Of a stretch of DNA of 10,957 bases, positions 1-6,276 are shown one piece after another. The DNA is taken from the NCBI GenBank assembly GCA_002343075.1, contig DDRH01000021.1, forward strand, positions 1 to 10,957, read 5' to 3'. The notes below the pieces were generated by a model. It searched no databases and had not been told where the DNA came from. It saw only the letters and a program-made list of their open reading frames with translations. Source of the stretch: Phycisphaerales bacterium UBA2421 (GTDB lineage Bacteria; Planctomycetota; Phycisphaerae; Tepidisphaerales; Tepidisphaeraceae). Position 1 is the first letter of the stretch; each line of letters starts with the position of its first letter. A program made the position numbers and the translations under genes.

Positions 1-21
1 GCTATTGCCTTGGGCGTGCCA

Positions 22-76
22 GCCGGGAATCGGGACTATGGCCCCTTGGTCAGTGAGATGCCCATAGGCACCCGGC
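22..76. repeat. Nested inverted repeats at the left edge
   Basis: GCCGGG at 22-27 pairs with CCCGGC at 71-76, and inside it CTATGG at 36-41 pairs with CCATAG at 62-67. This gives a two-step hairpin with an asymmetric internal loop and a 20-base apical loop. A competing pair, TGGCCCC 39-45 with GGGGCCA 87-93, would break the inner stem. I see no open frame with a convincing product in 1-187. The element could be part of an RNA or the tail of a transcription unit cut by the window edge. I do not recognise a known RNA family, and short GC-rich repeats can arise by chance. Confidence 0.3.
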
Positions 77-104
77 GAAGCGAATTGGGGCCACGGGCGC
101 AAAT

Positions 105-135
105 GAGAAGCGGGTGCCTGAGGCACCCGCTTCTC
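105..135 (-). terminator. Terminator hairpin of the pilin-like gene
   Basis: A perfect 14-base-pair stem (105-118 with 122-135) closes a 3-base loop, 52 bases beyond the stop codon of the minus-strand prepilin-like gene. Read on the minus strand the stem is followed only by ATTTGCG, so the U-tract is weak. On the plus strand there is no T-run at all. Position and stem strength make it the likely transcript end or 3' stabilising hairpin of that gene. Confidence 0.65.
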
Positions 136-187
136 GATAGGTTATCGATCTTGATCTTGCGCCGGGGTCGCCGGGGCGGATTCCAGA

Positions 188-1156
188 TTAGCCAGGGTCA
201 GTGGTGAAGCCCGGGGTGAGCCGGATGCGGAAGAATCGCATCTTGAAGTCGCCACGAGCGCCACCGCTGTTGACGAGTTGGTAATTCTTCGTGATGCCGA
301 AGGTCTTGACGCTTCCATCCGAGAACAGGACGTTAGCGCTGTCGTTTCTGCCATGGCGCCAGCGGATCTGGCCGTTGGTGCCGGCGGTACCGCCGCCTGC
401 TTCGACGTTCGGGCCCGGGTTGACCGGCGAATCGTCACGCCACTTCACTTCGTCTTCTTCATTCGCGGGGTTGCCGCGGTAGCGACGGAACGGCTGGTCT
501 TTGGCGAGCATCAGCGAGCCTTCGGCTGTGTCATAGCCGGTCACATACTGGGCTTGAAAATTTGGAGCAATCTCGCTCGCATCCCAAAGCAACGCTACAT
601 CCGGCGGGAGCTTACCAAACTTGGCAGGCGAAAGTGGGCCATTGGTGGAGTGCCGTTGGAAGATGGATTCCCAACGAAGTTCGGGAAGCGCAACTGGGTT
701 GGATGCAAAATCGCACCCGGCTTCCCGGTTCAGCCCAGAAGGGCAATTGAACATGGGCATGAAGCGGGTGGTGCGGCTACCATCCGAAGCCAGCGTGCTG
801 TTGTCCCAATTGCCATTCTTTCTGACGATCTTACGGGTCACGCCCCACCAGACGTAGGTGATCTTGTCAACTGCGTCGCCATCCTGTTCACCAACCGAAG
901 TGGCGCCACCGCCGGTGCTAGTGTAGTAGCTGAAGGGGAGGGAGTCTTTGAATTCGGTGCTGTAGGAGCGCCATGCCTGATAGATTGACCGCAGATTGGC
1001 TGCACAGGCGACGGTGTTCGCCTGCCGTCGAGCCGAGCCAAGCGTCGGCAAAAGGATGCCGATCAATACGGCAATAATGCCAATGACGACGAGAAGCTCC
1101 ACGAGAGTAAAGGCTCTCAAAGCACTAACTCCCGGTGATTTGCGCAATCGCTCCAT
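188..1156 (-). CDS. Type IV pilin-like / pseudopilin protein with N-terminal methylation motif
   Basis: 322-residue secreted pilin-like protein. Residues 15-20 read AFTLVE, the prepilin peptidase site (cleavage expected before Phe16, with the conserved Glu at +5), followed by a hydrophobic helix to about residue 40 ([19 protein letters not shown]). The C-terminal half carries [17 protein letters not shown]: His268 is followed by Asp-Gly at 280-281, a variant (11 residues between instead of 9) of the H-X9-DG element found in the very large planctomycete family of prepilin-type processing-associated proteins. These are thought to be assembled as pseudopilins or surface proteins; the exact role is unknown. 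A TTG at 1162 is in frame, but the GAGG of the leader lies 7 bases before the ATG at 1156 and only 1 base before the TTG, so I start at 1156. No secretion or pilus-assembly gene is adjacent. Confidence 0.9.
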   Translation of the reverse strand: MERLRKSPGVSALRAFTLVELLVVIGIIAVLIGILLPTLGSARRQANTVACAANLRSIYQAWRSYSTEFKDSLPFSYYTSTGGGATSVGEQDGDAVDKITYVWWGVTRKIVRKNGNWDNSTLASDGSRTTRFMPMFNCPSGLNREAGCDFASNPVALPELRWESIFQRHSTNGPLSPAKFGKLPPDVALLWDASEIAPNFQAQYVTGYDTAEGSLMLAKDQPFRRYRGNPANEEDEVKWRDDSPVNPGPNVEAGGGTAGTNGQIRWRHGRNDSANVLFSDGSVKTFGITKNYQLVNSGGARGDFKMRFFRIRLTPGFTTDPG

Positions 1157-1793
1157 GATCAAACCTCAAAAAAAGGATGGCTCATCAAAACTGTGGCTTC
1201 AACGAGCGGTACCACTACCAAAAAAACGAGCCGAAGCCGGGTAGCTTTCGGTCGGCCGTGCCAAATGGACGTTCAAGCTATAATGCCAGGCAAGTCTACG
1301 AACTTCGAGATGAAAAATTGAGGGTCGCATTGCTAATCGCATTGCTCTCGACAATCGAAGAAAAAAATCAAGCCGATCGTTTTAACGCCGTCGCCATCCA
1401 CTGCGAGAAGCAGTCGCGATCATGCCTTCGTCTCTAAGTTAACACCGTAGGATAACTAAATTATTCCCATAGTCAAACAAATTCGGCCCATCCCGCGATT
1501 TGCTGCATGACAATGTCGGTCCCAGCGTGCGGGTTGTCGCCGTACAGCCGGACCAATGACATTCAGTACTACCAGAACGGCTATTTCCTGCCAGCGTGCC
1601 GTAATCATACGCCTTGTCCACGACAAGGTTCTTCTGTTGAGAAAGCGGCGGAAGGTGTTCATGCCGGCTGGTTGCTGTATATTGAAGGTTGCGATATTTT
1701 TTGGTTGGATTGTTTCGACGACGATTAGACATCTAAATTGAGAGCTTCATGCCGTCGCTTCAAAGAGTTGACGGTAGCGATTAAGGAGAACGC
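1157..1793. other. AT-richer intergenic region without a convincing gene
   Basis: 637 bases separate the divergent pilin-like gene and the small membrane protein gene. Three 60-base lines that I counted (1321-1380, 1441-1500, 1681-1740) have 45, 42 and 35 percent GC, against about 60 percent in a hemB line. Short open frames exist on both strands but none has a ribosome-binding site or a recognisable product. Visible structure: a TATAAT at 1279-1284 on the plus strand without a good -35, a tandem 10-base repeat at 1325-1346, and a hairpin CCTTGTC-CAC-GACAAGG at 1612-1628 followed by TTCTTCT. Minus-strand frames over 1439-1662 contain VVDKAYD and RWDRH in different frames, faintly like IS5-type transposase ends; this is too weak to call. 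Confidence 0.5.
1325..1346. repeat. Tandem 10-base direct repeat
   Basis: TCGCATTGCT occurs at 1325-1334 and again at 1337-1346, separated by AA (period 12). It lies in the divergent intergenic region, about 170 bases upstream of the pilin-like gene start. It could be a pair of protein-binding sites or a chance duplication. Confidence 0.55.
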
Positions 1794-2213
1794 ATGGCGG
1801 CTTCGTTAGCTGAGCGGTTTGAGAGTCCAAAGGCCAAGGTGGCACTGGGGTGCGTCGTGGCGGCACTGGTTTTGAGCGTGCTATGGTTCGGGTGGCTCGG
1901 TAAGGAAGGGCCGTCCCTCTCGACCGCACCACCTTCCGGATCAACCAAGGCAGTCGTTTCGGGCGTCGTAACCGATTTTCAGGGCAAACCCGTGCCAAAC
2001 CTGAATCTGGTGATCAAGTGGGCACAGCCTGATTTTGCGGACAAAAAGCCATACACAGCGACCACGGACGCATCGGGAAAGTTTCGGGTGCCTGATATGG
2101 TCAATGGCCAGTTTAGCATAGGCCCAGCCGACCGCGCATGGGTCGGGGGATCGATGATCACTGCCGACGCCGAAAAAGAAGTTGAAGTCACGCTCAAGGT
2201 GCGCCGAAGGTAA
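1794..2213 (+). CDS. Small membrane-anchored protein with carboxypeptidase-regulatory-like domain
   Basis: 139 residues. The start is secure: AAGGAG lies 6 bases before the ATG. Residues 1-15 are polar, 16-35 form one hydrophobic helix (VALGCVVAALVLSVLWFGWL), and 36-50 are a Ser/Pro/Gly-rich linker. From about residue 52 the chain reads as a single beta-sandwich of the carboxypeptidase-regulatory/transthyretin-like type: AVVSGVVTDFQGKPVPNL, then TTDASGKFRVPDM and a final strand EVEVTLKV. Such domains sit on the outer side of the membrane and bind or scaffold partners; many Planctomycetes have stand-alone copies with no known substrate. I infer an N-in, C-out topology. Cys20 is not in a lipobox, because the hydrophobic stretch follows rather than precedes it. 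No enzyme motif is visible. Confidence 0.8.
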   Translation: MAASLAERFESPKAKVALGCVVAALVLSVLWFGWLGKEGPSLSTAPPSGSTKAVVSGVVTDFQGKPVPNLNLVIKWAQPDFADKKPYTATTDASGKFRVPDMVNGQFSIGPADRAWVGGSMITADAEKEVEVTLKVRRR

Positions 2214-2231
2214 ATTGCTTCGTGTCGTGGC

Positions 2232-2289
2232 GGTCCGGGAATGGCAGGGAATTATCAGACGCCCCGGCAACGCGCGGACCACCTGATAA
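2232..2289 (+). repeat. Two interleaved inverted repeats before the PilZ gene
   Basis: GGTCCG at 2232-2237 pairs with CGGACC at 2275-2280, and TTATCAG at 2252-2258 pairs with CTGATAA at 2283-2289. The arms interleave (A-B-A'-B'), so an RNA could form a pseudoknot or two mutually exclusive stems. The element fills most of the 119-base gap between the small membrane protein and the PilZ gene. It may be a terminator-like end of the first gene (TTCTT follows the second stem) or a leader of the second. It does not match the c-di-GMP riboswitch cores I know. Confidence 0.4.
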
Positions 2290-2332
2290 GTTCTTCACAG
2301 CGCCGGTGATTTGTCCGATCATCCTTTCATAG

Positions 2333-3094
2333 ATGAGCGACAAGCCCCAAATTTCCCTGCGCAATGCCGTTGATCGCGGGGCGCCTGCGGTGGTTTCGTT
2401 GCCTTCGGATGCGATGCTCCGGAACTACAAGTCGCGTTTTCTTGCTCGCGAGGCGCGGGGGCTGTGGCTGGAAGGGGAGGCTCGGGAGCATCCGCTGGTC
2501 GATTCGCTGATCGCTTCCCGGGGGCTGGTGGGGGTTTCCTGCAAAATGCGGTTTGAAAAACTGCAGTTTGTGTCCCGGCTGCTGGAATGTCGAAATGACT
2601 TTAAGACCAGCGGGGATTGCACCGTCGTTGCGTGGCTCGTCGAGACGCCGCAGGACGTGGTGCAGACCCAGCGGCGCAATGACTACCGGGTGCGCGTTCT
2701 GCCTACCGATGAGATTGGCGTGGACGTTTGGCAGATTCCGGAGCATGTCCATCTCAGCGATCGCCCGTCGGCGAGGCAGCACCTTGCCAAGGTCGAAATC
2801 CGCGATTTAAGCGTCGGCGGGCTGGGGATGGTCATCCCGGCAAAGGATGAAACCCCGACCCGCGTGACGGTGAGCGAGCGGCTGCGCGTTCTGCTGAAAC
2901 TGCCGGAGGAAGAAATCCTGCTGGAGGCCAGAATCGCATTCGCTGCGATCGACAGTGCATTGGTGACGCATTGCGGGCTAGAGTTCCAGCACTTGCAGCG
3001 GGATCTTGAAGGGCGGCAGAAGCTGGCCAAGCTTAACAAGCTTGTGGGCCGGCTCCAGCGGGACGAAGTGCGCCGGCAGCGCAAGGCTGTGTGA
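2333..3094 (+). CDS. YcgR-like PilZ domain protein, probable c-di-GMP receptor
   Basis: 253 residues, probably cytoplasmic. The C-terminal PilZ domain shows both parts of the c-di-GMP binding signature: QRRNDYR at 113-119 (the RxxxR element) and DLSVGG at 158-163 (the D/NxSxxG element), followed by beta strands ending in CGLEFQHL at 214-221, the usual PilZ close. Residues about 18-105 are a second beta-rich domain in the place of the YcgR N-terminal domain. In enterobacteria YcgR brakes the flagellar motor; relatives elsewhere act on motility, exopolysaccharide or transcription, so the target here is open. The last 30 residues are a charged helix (EGRQKLAKLNKLVGRLQRDEVRRQRK) that could mediate dimerisation. 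There is no Shine-Dalgarno sequence; a TAG codon is directly before the ATG in frame, so the start cannot lie further upstream. Confidence 0.85.
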   Translation: MSDKPQISLRNAVDRGAPAVVSLPSDAMLRNYKSRFLAREARGLWLEGEAREHPLVDSLIASRGLVGVSCKMRFEKLQFVSRLLECRNDFKTSGDCTVVAWLVETPQDVVQTQRRNDYRVRVLPTDEIGVDVWQIPEHVHLSDRPSARQHLAKVEIRDLSVGGLGMVIPAKDETPTRVTVSERLRVLLKLPEEEILLEARIAFAAIDSALVTHCGLEFQHLQRDLEGRQKLAKLNKLVGRLQRDEVRRQRKAV

Positions 3095-3185
3095 AGGCAG
3101 GCCACGCTGCCGGGTGTCAGCCAGCGTCAAGTCGGTGGGGGCACGCGGCGCAACGTCGCAACGTCACATCTACCTCGCATCCACC

Positions 3186-3647
3186 TCACATCAACTTTTC
3201 CTGCTCGACCACAAGATTGAATATCTCATCAGGCGTGCCGGCGCTGTTGATCGCCATACGAAATGCATCAATCAGCATCAGCCGGCTGATCCGTGCCAAT
3301 GCCTGAATGTGCAGCGTAGTCATCTCGGGGGGCGAGGTGAGCATCCATAGCACCGTGATTGGACGGCCATCGATCGCCTGAAACTCAATCGGTTCAGCGG
3401 GTTTACCAATGGCCATGACCAGATGGTTGGTTCCGCCGCACTTTCCGTGGGGAATGGCCAGGCCCTTCCCGATTCCGGTGGTGCGGGTCGCCTCGCGGTC
3501 AAGCACCGCGTCGAGCACCATTTTGGGGTCGGTCAGCTCGCCATTGGCACTGAGCAGATCCACGAGTTCGGAAATCGCTTCGACTTTAGTCTTGGCCGAC
3601 AGCGGGACTTTGATGTTTACAGGCTTCAGTATTTCGGTCAGACGCAT
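3186..3647 (-). CDS. PTS EIIA domain protein (fructose/nitrogen-regulatory type)
   Basis: 153 residues, a single EIIA domain of the fructose/mannitol/PtsN class. The phosphorylation site is clear: GIGKGLAIPHGKC at 58-70, with His67 as the phospho-acceptor, and the downstream LHIQALARISRLM at about 112-124 matches the family helix. In transport, EIIA passes phosphate from HPr to a sugar permease; as a free protein (EIIA-Ntr) it regulates other proteins. No EIIB/EIIC, HPr or EI gene is near, so a regulatory role is more likely than transport, but this is inference. The gene is convergent with the PilZ gene (91 bases between them) and 233 bases downstream of the membrane protein gene, with its own candidate promoter. 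Only a weak GTGAG-like ribosome site precedes the ATG. Confidence 0.88.
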   Translation of the reverse strand: MRLTEILKPVNIKVPLSAKTKVEAISELVDLLSANGELTDPKMVLDAVLDREATRTTGIGKGLAIPHGKCGGTNHLVMAIGKPAEPIEFQAIDGRPITVLWMLTSPPEMTTLHIQALARISRLMLIDAFRMAINSAGTPDEIFNLVVEQEKLM

Positions 3648-3722
3648 GACAAATCACTCACTTGCGTCTCAGCGCTTCAAAAATTGAGTTTGTGTGCGGT
3701 TCGTTTGCTTTCAGAGCGTCGA

Positions 3723-3751
3723 ATCGTATCGATCAATCCGTGGCAGGGCAA
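3723..3751 (-). promoter_or_regulatory. Candidate promoter of the EIIA gene
   Basis: On the minus strand TTGCCC (3751-3746) and TACGAT (3728-3723) are separated by 17 bases; each matches the sigma-70 consensus at four of six positions. It would start transcription near 3716, about 70 bases before the EIIA ATG. The 233-base gap contains no other visible element. Confidence 0.3.
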
Positions 3752-3880
3752 ATGCATCGGTGCGGAAATGGCAACGATCAGGCTGCCAGAAGGTCGACGC
3801 CGGATGGGGGTTGTCTCTGCCGGCTAAGTTCGGCGGAGCGGGGGCTTGGTTCTGAAGGAATGCCGTCTCGGGGGACTTGC

Positions 3881-4558
3881 TCAGCGGGGATGGGTGCTGT
3901 TTGCCGCGAGTCGGGCGAGCATCCCCGATGTGTAGACCACCGTGCCGCAGCCGATAGGGAACAATAGCTCATTGACGCCAATCCCGATCAGCTTTGCCAC
4001 CGGCGGGGCGGCGGTGCTGAGAAAGACTGTCACTCCGAGGATGAATGTTGAAAAGACCACGCCAATCCAGAACCCCGTCCGGGCAAACGCTTTGAACGGC
4101 GCAAATGACTGGGAAAGGCGGCCGAGAATGAAGCCGAAGAGGCCGTATTCGATCGCCTTGATCGTCATCAGCGCGACAATGAGCGATGTCGCGGCCTCCG
4201 CACCCCCGCCGAGGCTGAGTGCCTGCCCGAGGCTCTTGTGAGTCATCTTTGCGAGCGTGAACGCAACCGGGGCCGCAATCAGCCCGGCAAGACCCATCCA
4301 GACCTCCCGCGTGCGAGCGGCGGCGTTCCCTATCGCCAGGCCCATGCAGACAAACATCGACCAGGCGACCTTCTGCCCCAGGTCGCGCACAAACTCAGCC
4401 CCAATACCCGTCTTCGCGATCAGAATCGCCACCACCTGCAGAACCATGCCCAATGCGATTGACATCCAGGCAACGTGCAGAATGGTTCGCGCCACCCGCG
4501 GTAGCTGATCCTGCGGCGCGAGCGGCGGTGGGGGAAGGTTGACGGCGGTGTCGGGCAT
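3881..4558 (-). CDS. Six-helix integral membrane protein of unknown function
   Basis: 225 residues. I do not recognise the family. Six hydrophobic stretches are visible at about 26-48, 64-81, 86-104, 122-148, 161-182 and 195-218, with a proline-rich N-terminal tail (NLPPPPLAPQ, 7-16). Helix 4 is preceded by a Gly-rich LSLGGGAEAA and contains KAIEYGLFGFILGRL. There is no obvious catalytic or transport signature; an even helix number with a short N-tail suggests both ends in the cytoplasm. The start is supported by AAGGAAG 4 bases before the ATG. It lies 99 bases after trpE on the same strand with no terminator visible between, so co-transcription with trpE is possible but no tryptophan-related function should be inferred from that alone. 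Confidence 0.75.
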   Translation of the reverse strand: MPDTAVNLPPPPLAPQDQLPRVARTILHVAWMSIALGMVLQVVAILIAKTGIGAEFVRDLGQKVAWSMFVCMGLAIGNAAARTREVWMGLAGLIAAPVAFTLAKMTHKSLGQALSLGGGAEAATSLIVALMTIKAIEYGLFGFILGRLSQSFAPFKAFARTGFWIGVVFSTFILGVTVFLSTAAPPVAKLIGIGVNELLFPIGCGTVVYTSGMLARLAANSTHPR

Positions 4559-4657
4559 GGCGCTTCCTTTCGACGTACCAGGAAGTGTTGCGCGCTGCGG
4601 GCGTGATTTCTCAGCAGAATTGTGGGCAGGGCTTCTGAGGTCAGGGAATGTGGCGAG

Positions 4658-6169
4658 TCAGAATCCGTTCTCGGCAAGTTGCACCGCTTTGAGCATGGCA
4701 CGAGCTTTGTTGATCGTTTCCTCGTATTCGCTTGCGGGAACTGAATCGGCAACCACGCCGGCCCCTGCCTGCAGGTCAAACACGTTACCGCTGTGGTGCA
4801 CGATGGTGCGCAGGGCTATGCAGGTGTCGGAATTGCCTGCAAAATCAAAGTAGCCGACTGCTCCTCCGTACGGCCCTCTCCGCGTGGGTTCGACTTCGTC
4901 AATGATCTGCATCGCACGAATCTTCGGCGCTCCGCTGACCGTCCCGACGGGCAGGCTCACGCGGAGTGCATCAAACGCGTTGGAATCATCGCGCAGTTCT
5001 CCCTGCACGCTGCTGCTGATGTGCATGACATGGCTATAACGTTCGATCGCCATGCATTCAGTGACGCGAACTGTGCCGTGCTTACTCACCCTGCCGACGT
5101 CATTGCGGTGCAGATCGACGAGCATGATATGCTCGGCCCGGTCTTTCGGATCGGCGAGCAGTTCGGCTTCAAGTGCGGCGTCTTCCGTCGGTGTTTTGCC
5201 ACGTGGTCGGGTTCCGGCCAGGGGGCGACTGGTGACAACCCGATCCTGCACGCGGCACAGGATTTCCGGCGAAGAGCCGATGAGCGTGCAGGCGGGGCTT
5301 TTCAGATAAAACATGAACGGCGAGGGGTTGACGATTCGCAGCGCGCGATAAACATCAAACGGCAGGGCCTTGCTCTGGACGCGCAGCCGCTGTGAAGGCA
5401 CGAACTGAAAAATGTCACCGGCGCGGACGTACTCCATCCCCTTCCGCACCGCCGCCTCGTATTCTTCGCGCGACAGATTGCTTTGAAAGGGAAGGTTCAG
5501 TGGTGTCACCGCATCGACCTCGCCCACGACCGCCGACAGCGGCCGCTGTAGTTTCGCCACGATTGCGTCAACCCTGCGGCAGGCGTCCCGGTATCGCTCC
5601 GCCGGGTCGGGTTGCTGCTTGGATGGGGTGCTCGCGAGCGAATTGGCGATGACTTTCACGGTTTTGTCGACGTGATCGAACACAACCAGTTCGTTGTACA
5701 GCCCAAACTGCAGATCGGGGATGTTGCGGTCGTCGGCCGGCGGGTGAGGTAGAGAATCGGCTTCGTAGTATCGAATGGTGTCGTAGCCGGCGTACCCCAC
5801 CAGCCCGCCGGTGAATGTTGGGAGCAAGGGATCGCGAAAGTGGCTGACGGCAGGTAGCAGCGATTGAAGGTCGGCCAGCGGGTCGGTGGTGACGAAGTGT
5901 GACTCCGGCTCATCCGGCCTGGTGATCGAGGCACGCCCGCAGTGGCAGGAGTAGACCACCGACGGGGCGACGGCGATGAACGAGTAACGCGCGATGCGTT
6001 CCCCGCCGACGACCGATTCGAGCAAAAATGCGTGTTCGCCCCGCCCCAGAATCTCAAAAGCGGCGACAGGCGTCAGCTTGTCGGCCAGCAGTTGGCGGTA
6101 GACCGGTACGCAACTGTATGACTGTGTGCGGGCTTGAAAAGTGTCAAAATCGGGAAGGTGCTTGGCCAT
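4658..6169 (-). CDS. trpE: Anthranilate synthase component I
   Basis: 503 residues, the usual TrpE length. It converts chorismate to anthranilate, the first step of tryptophan synthesis, using ammonia from the glutaminase subunit TrpG. The N-terminal domain has LLES at 49-52, the tryptophan feedback-binding motif that favours TrpE over PabB. The chorismate-binding domain (about 230-500) shows DIFQFVPSQRL (252-262), RPLAGTRPRG (315-324), DRAEHIMLVDLHRNDVGR (343-360), SHVMHIS (379-385, containing the catalytic His region), PVGTVSGAPKIRAM (407-420) and QAGAGVVADSVP (467-478). The metal-binding Glu region is EHIML and EYEET (481-485). No trpG is adjacent, so the glutaminase must be encoded elsewhere. 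The gene is divergent from hemB with 107 bases between the starts. No good Shine-Dalgarno precedes the ATG, and short competing inverted repeats abut the start. Confidence 0.95.
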   Translation of the reverse strand: MAKHLPDFDTFQARTQSYSCVPVYRQLLADKLTPVAAFEILGRGEHAFLLESVVGGERIARYSFIAVAPSVVYSCHCGRASITRPDEPESHFVTTDPLADLQSLLPAVSHFRDPLLPTFTGGLVGYAGYDTIRYYEADSLPHPPADDRNIPDLQFGLYNELVVFDHVDKTVKVIANSLASTPSKQQPDPAERYRDACRRVDAIVAKLQRPLSAVVGEVDAVTPLNLPFQSNLSREEYEAAVRKGMEYVRAGDIFQFVPSQRLRVQSKALPFDVYRALRIVNPSPFMFYLKSPACTLIGSSPEILCRVQDRVVTSRPLAGTRPRGKTPTEDAALEAELLADPKDRAEHIMLVDLHRNDVGRVSKHGTVRVTECMAIERYSHVMHISSSVQGELRDDSNAFDALRVSLPVGTVSGAPKIRAMQIIDEVEPTRRGPYGGAVGYFDFAGNSDTCIALRTIVHHSGNVFDLQAGAGVVADSVPASEYEETINKARAMLKAVQLAENGF

Positions 6170-6215
6170 CGGCGACCGGAGTCTATTGGAAGTGCCGTCG
6201 CCGGAGCAAGGCGAC
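6170..6215 (-). promoter_or_regulatory. Competing inverted repeats in the trpE leader
   Basis: On the minus strand three short segments can pair in two ways: GTCGCC (6215-6210), CGGCGAC (6203-6197) and GTCGCCG (6176-6170). The middle one can fold back on the first (6 pairs, 7-base loop) or forward onto the third (7 pairs), which ends directly at the trpE ATG. The forward fold would bury the start region, and the first would free it. I see no T-run and no Trp codon in this leader, so a classical trp attenuator is not supported. A chance origin is possible in GC-rich DNA. Confidence 0.35.
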
Positions 6216-6263
6216 TTGGCAACTTACTCGAAATCCGGCTCGGTATTGATGCGCGCGCGCCGC

Positions 6264-6269
6264 TATACT
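6264..6269 (+). promoter_or_regulatory. hemB -10 box giving a probable leaderless mRNA
   Basis: TATACT (five of six positions match the consensus) ends at 6269, and the hemB ATG begins at 6277, 7 bases later, exactly where transcription should begin. The -35 region is poor: 17 bases upstream there is CGGTAT, and a TTGATG at 6246-6251 is too close. A run of alternating GC (6251-6260) lies between. No ribosome-binding site could fit between a start at 6277 and this box. Confidence 0.55.
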
Positions 6270-6276
6270 CTAGTAA

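Noticed and set aside
1240..1290. Sigma-54 promoter for the pilin-like gene
   Set aside because: TGGCA-like sequences occur on the minus strand, but no GC at the -12 position with the right spacing follows.
1439..1741. Small proteins encoded on either strand in the AT-richer gap
   Set aside because: Several overlapping frames of 60-97 codons exist, none with a ribosome site, recognisable motif or codon bias like the neighbours.
1794..1860. Lipoprotein signal at Cys20 of the 139-residue protein
   Set aside because: The residues before Cys20 do not form a lipobox and the hydrophobic stretch follows the cysteine; it reads as a transmembrane anchor.
2214..2332. A c-di-GMP riboswitch before the PilZ gene
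   Set aside because: The repeats there do not show the conserved core of the class I or class II c-di-GMP riboswitches that I know.
3095..3185. Terminator between the convergent PilZ and EIIA genes
   Set aside because: ACGCTG 3104-3109 can pair with CAGCGT 3122-3127, but the 12-base loop and lack of a T-run on either strand make it unconvincing.
4658..6169. Reading the trpE gene as pabB (aminodeoxychorismate synthase)
   Set aside because: The LLES feedback motif, the 503-residue length and the N-terminal domain fit TrpE better. The absence of trpG nearby leaves a small doubt.
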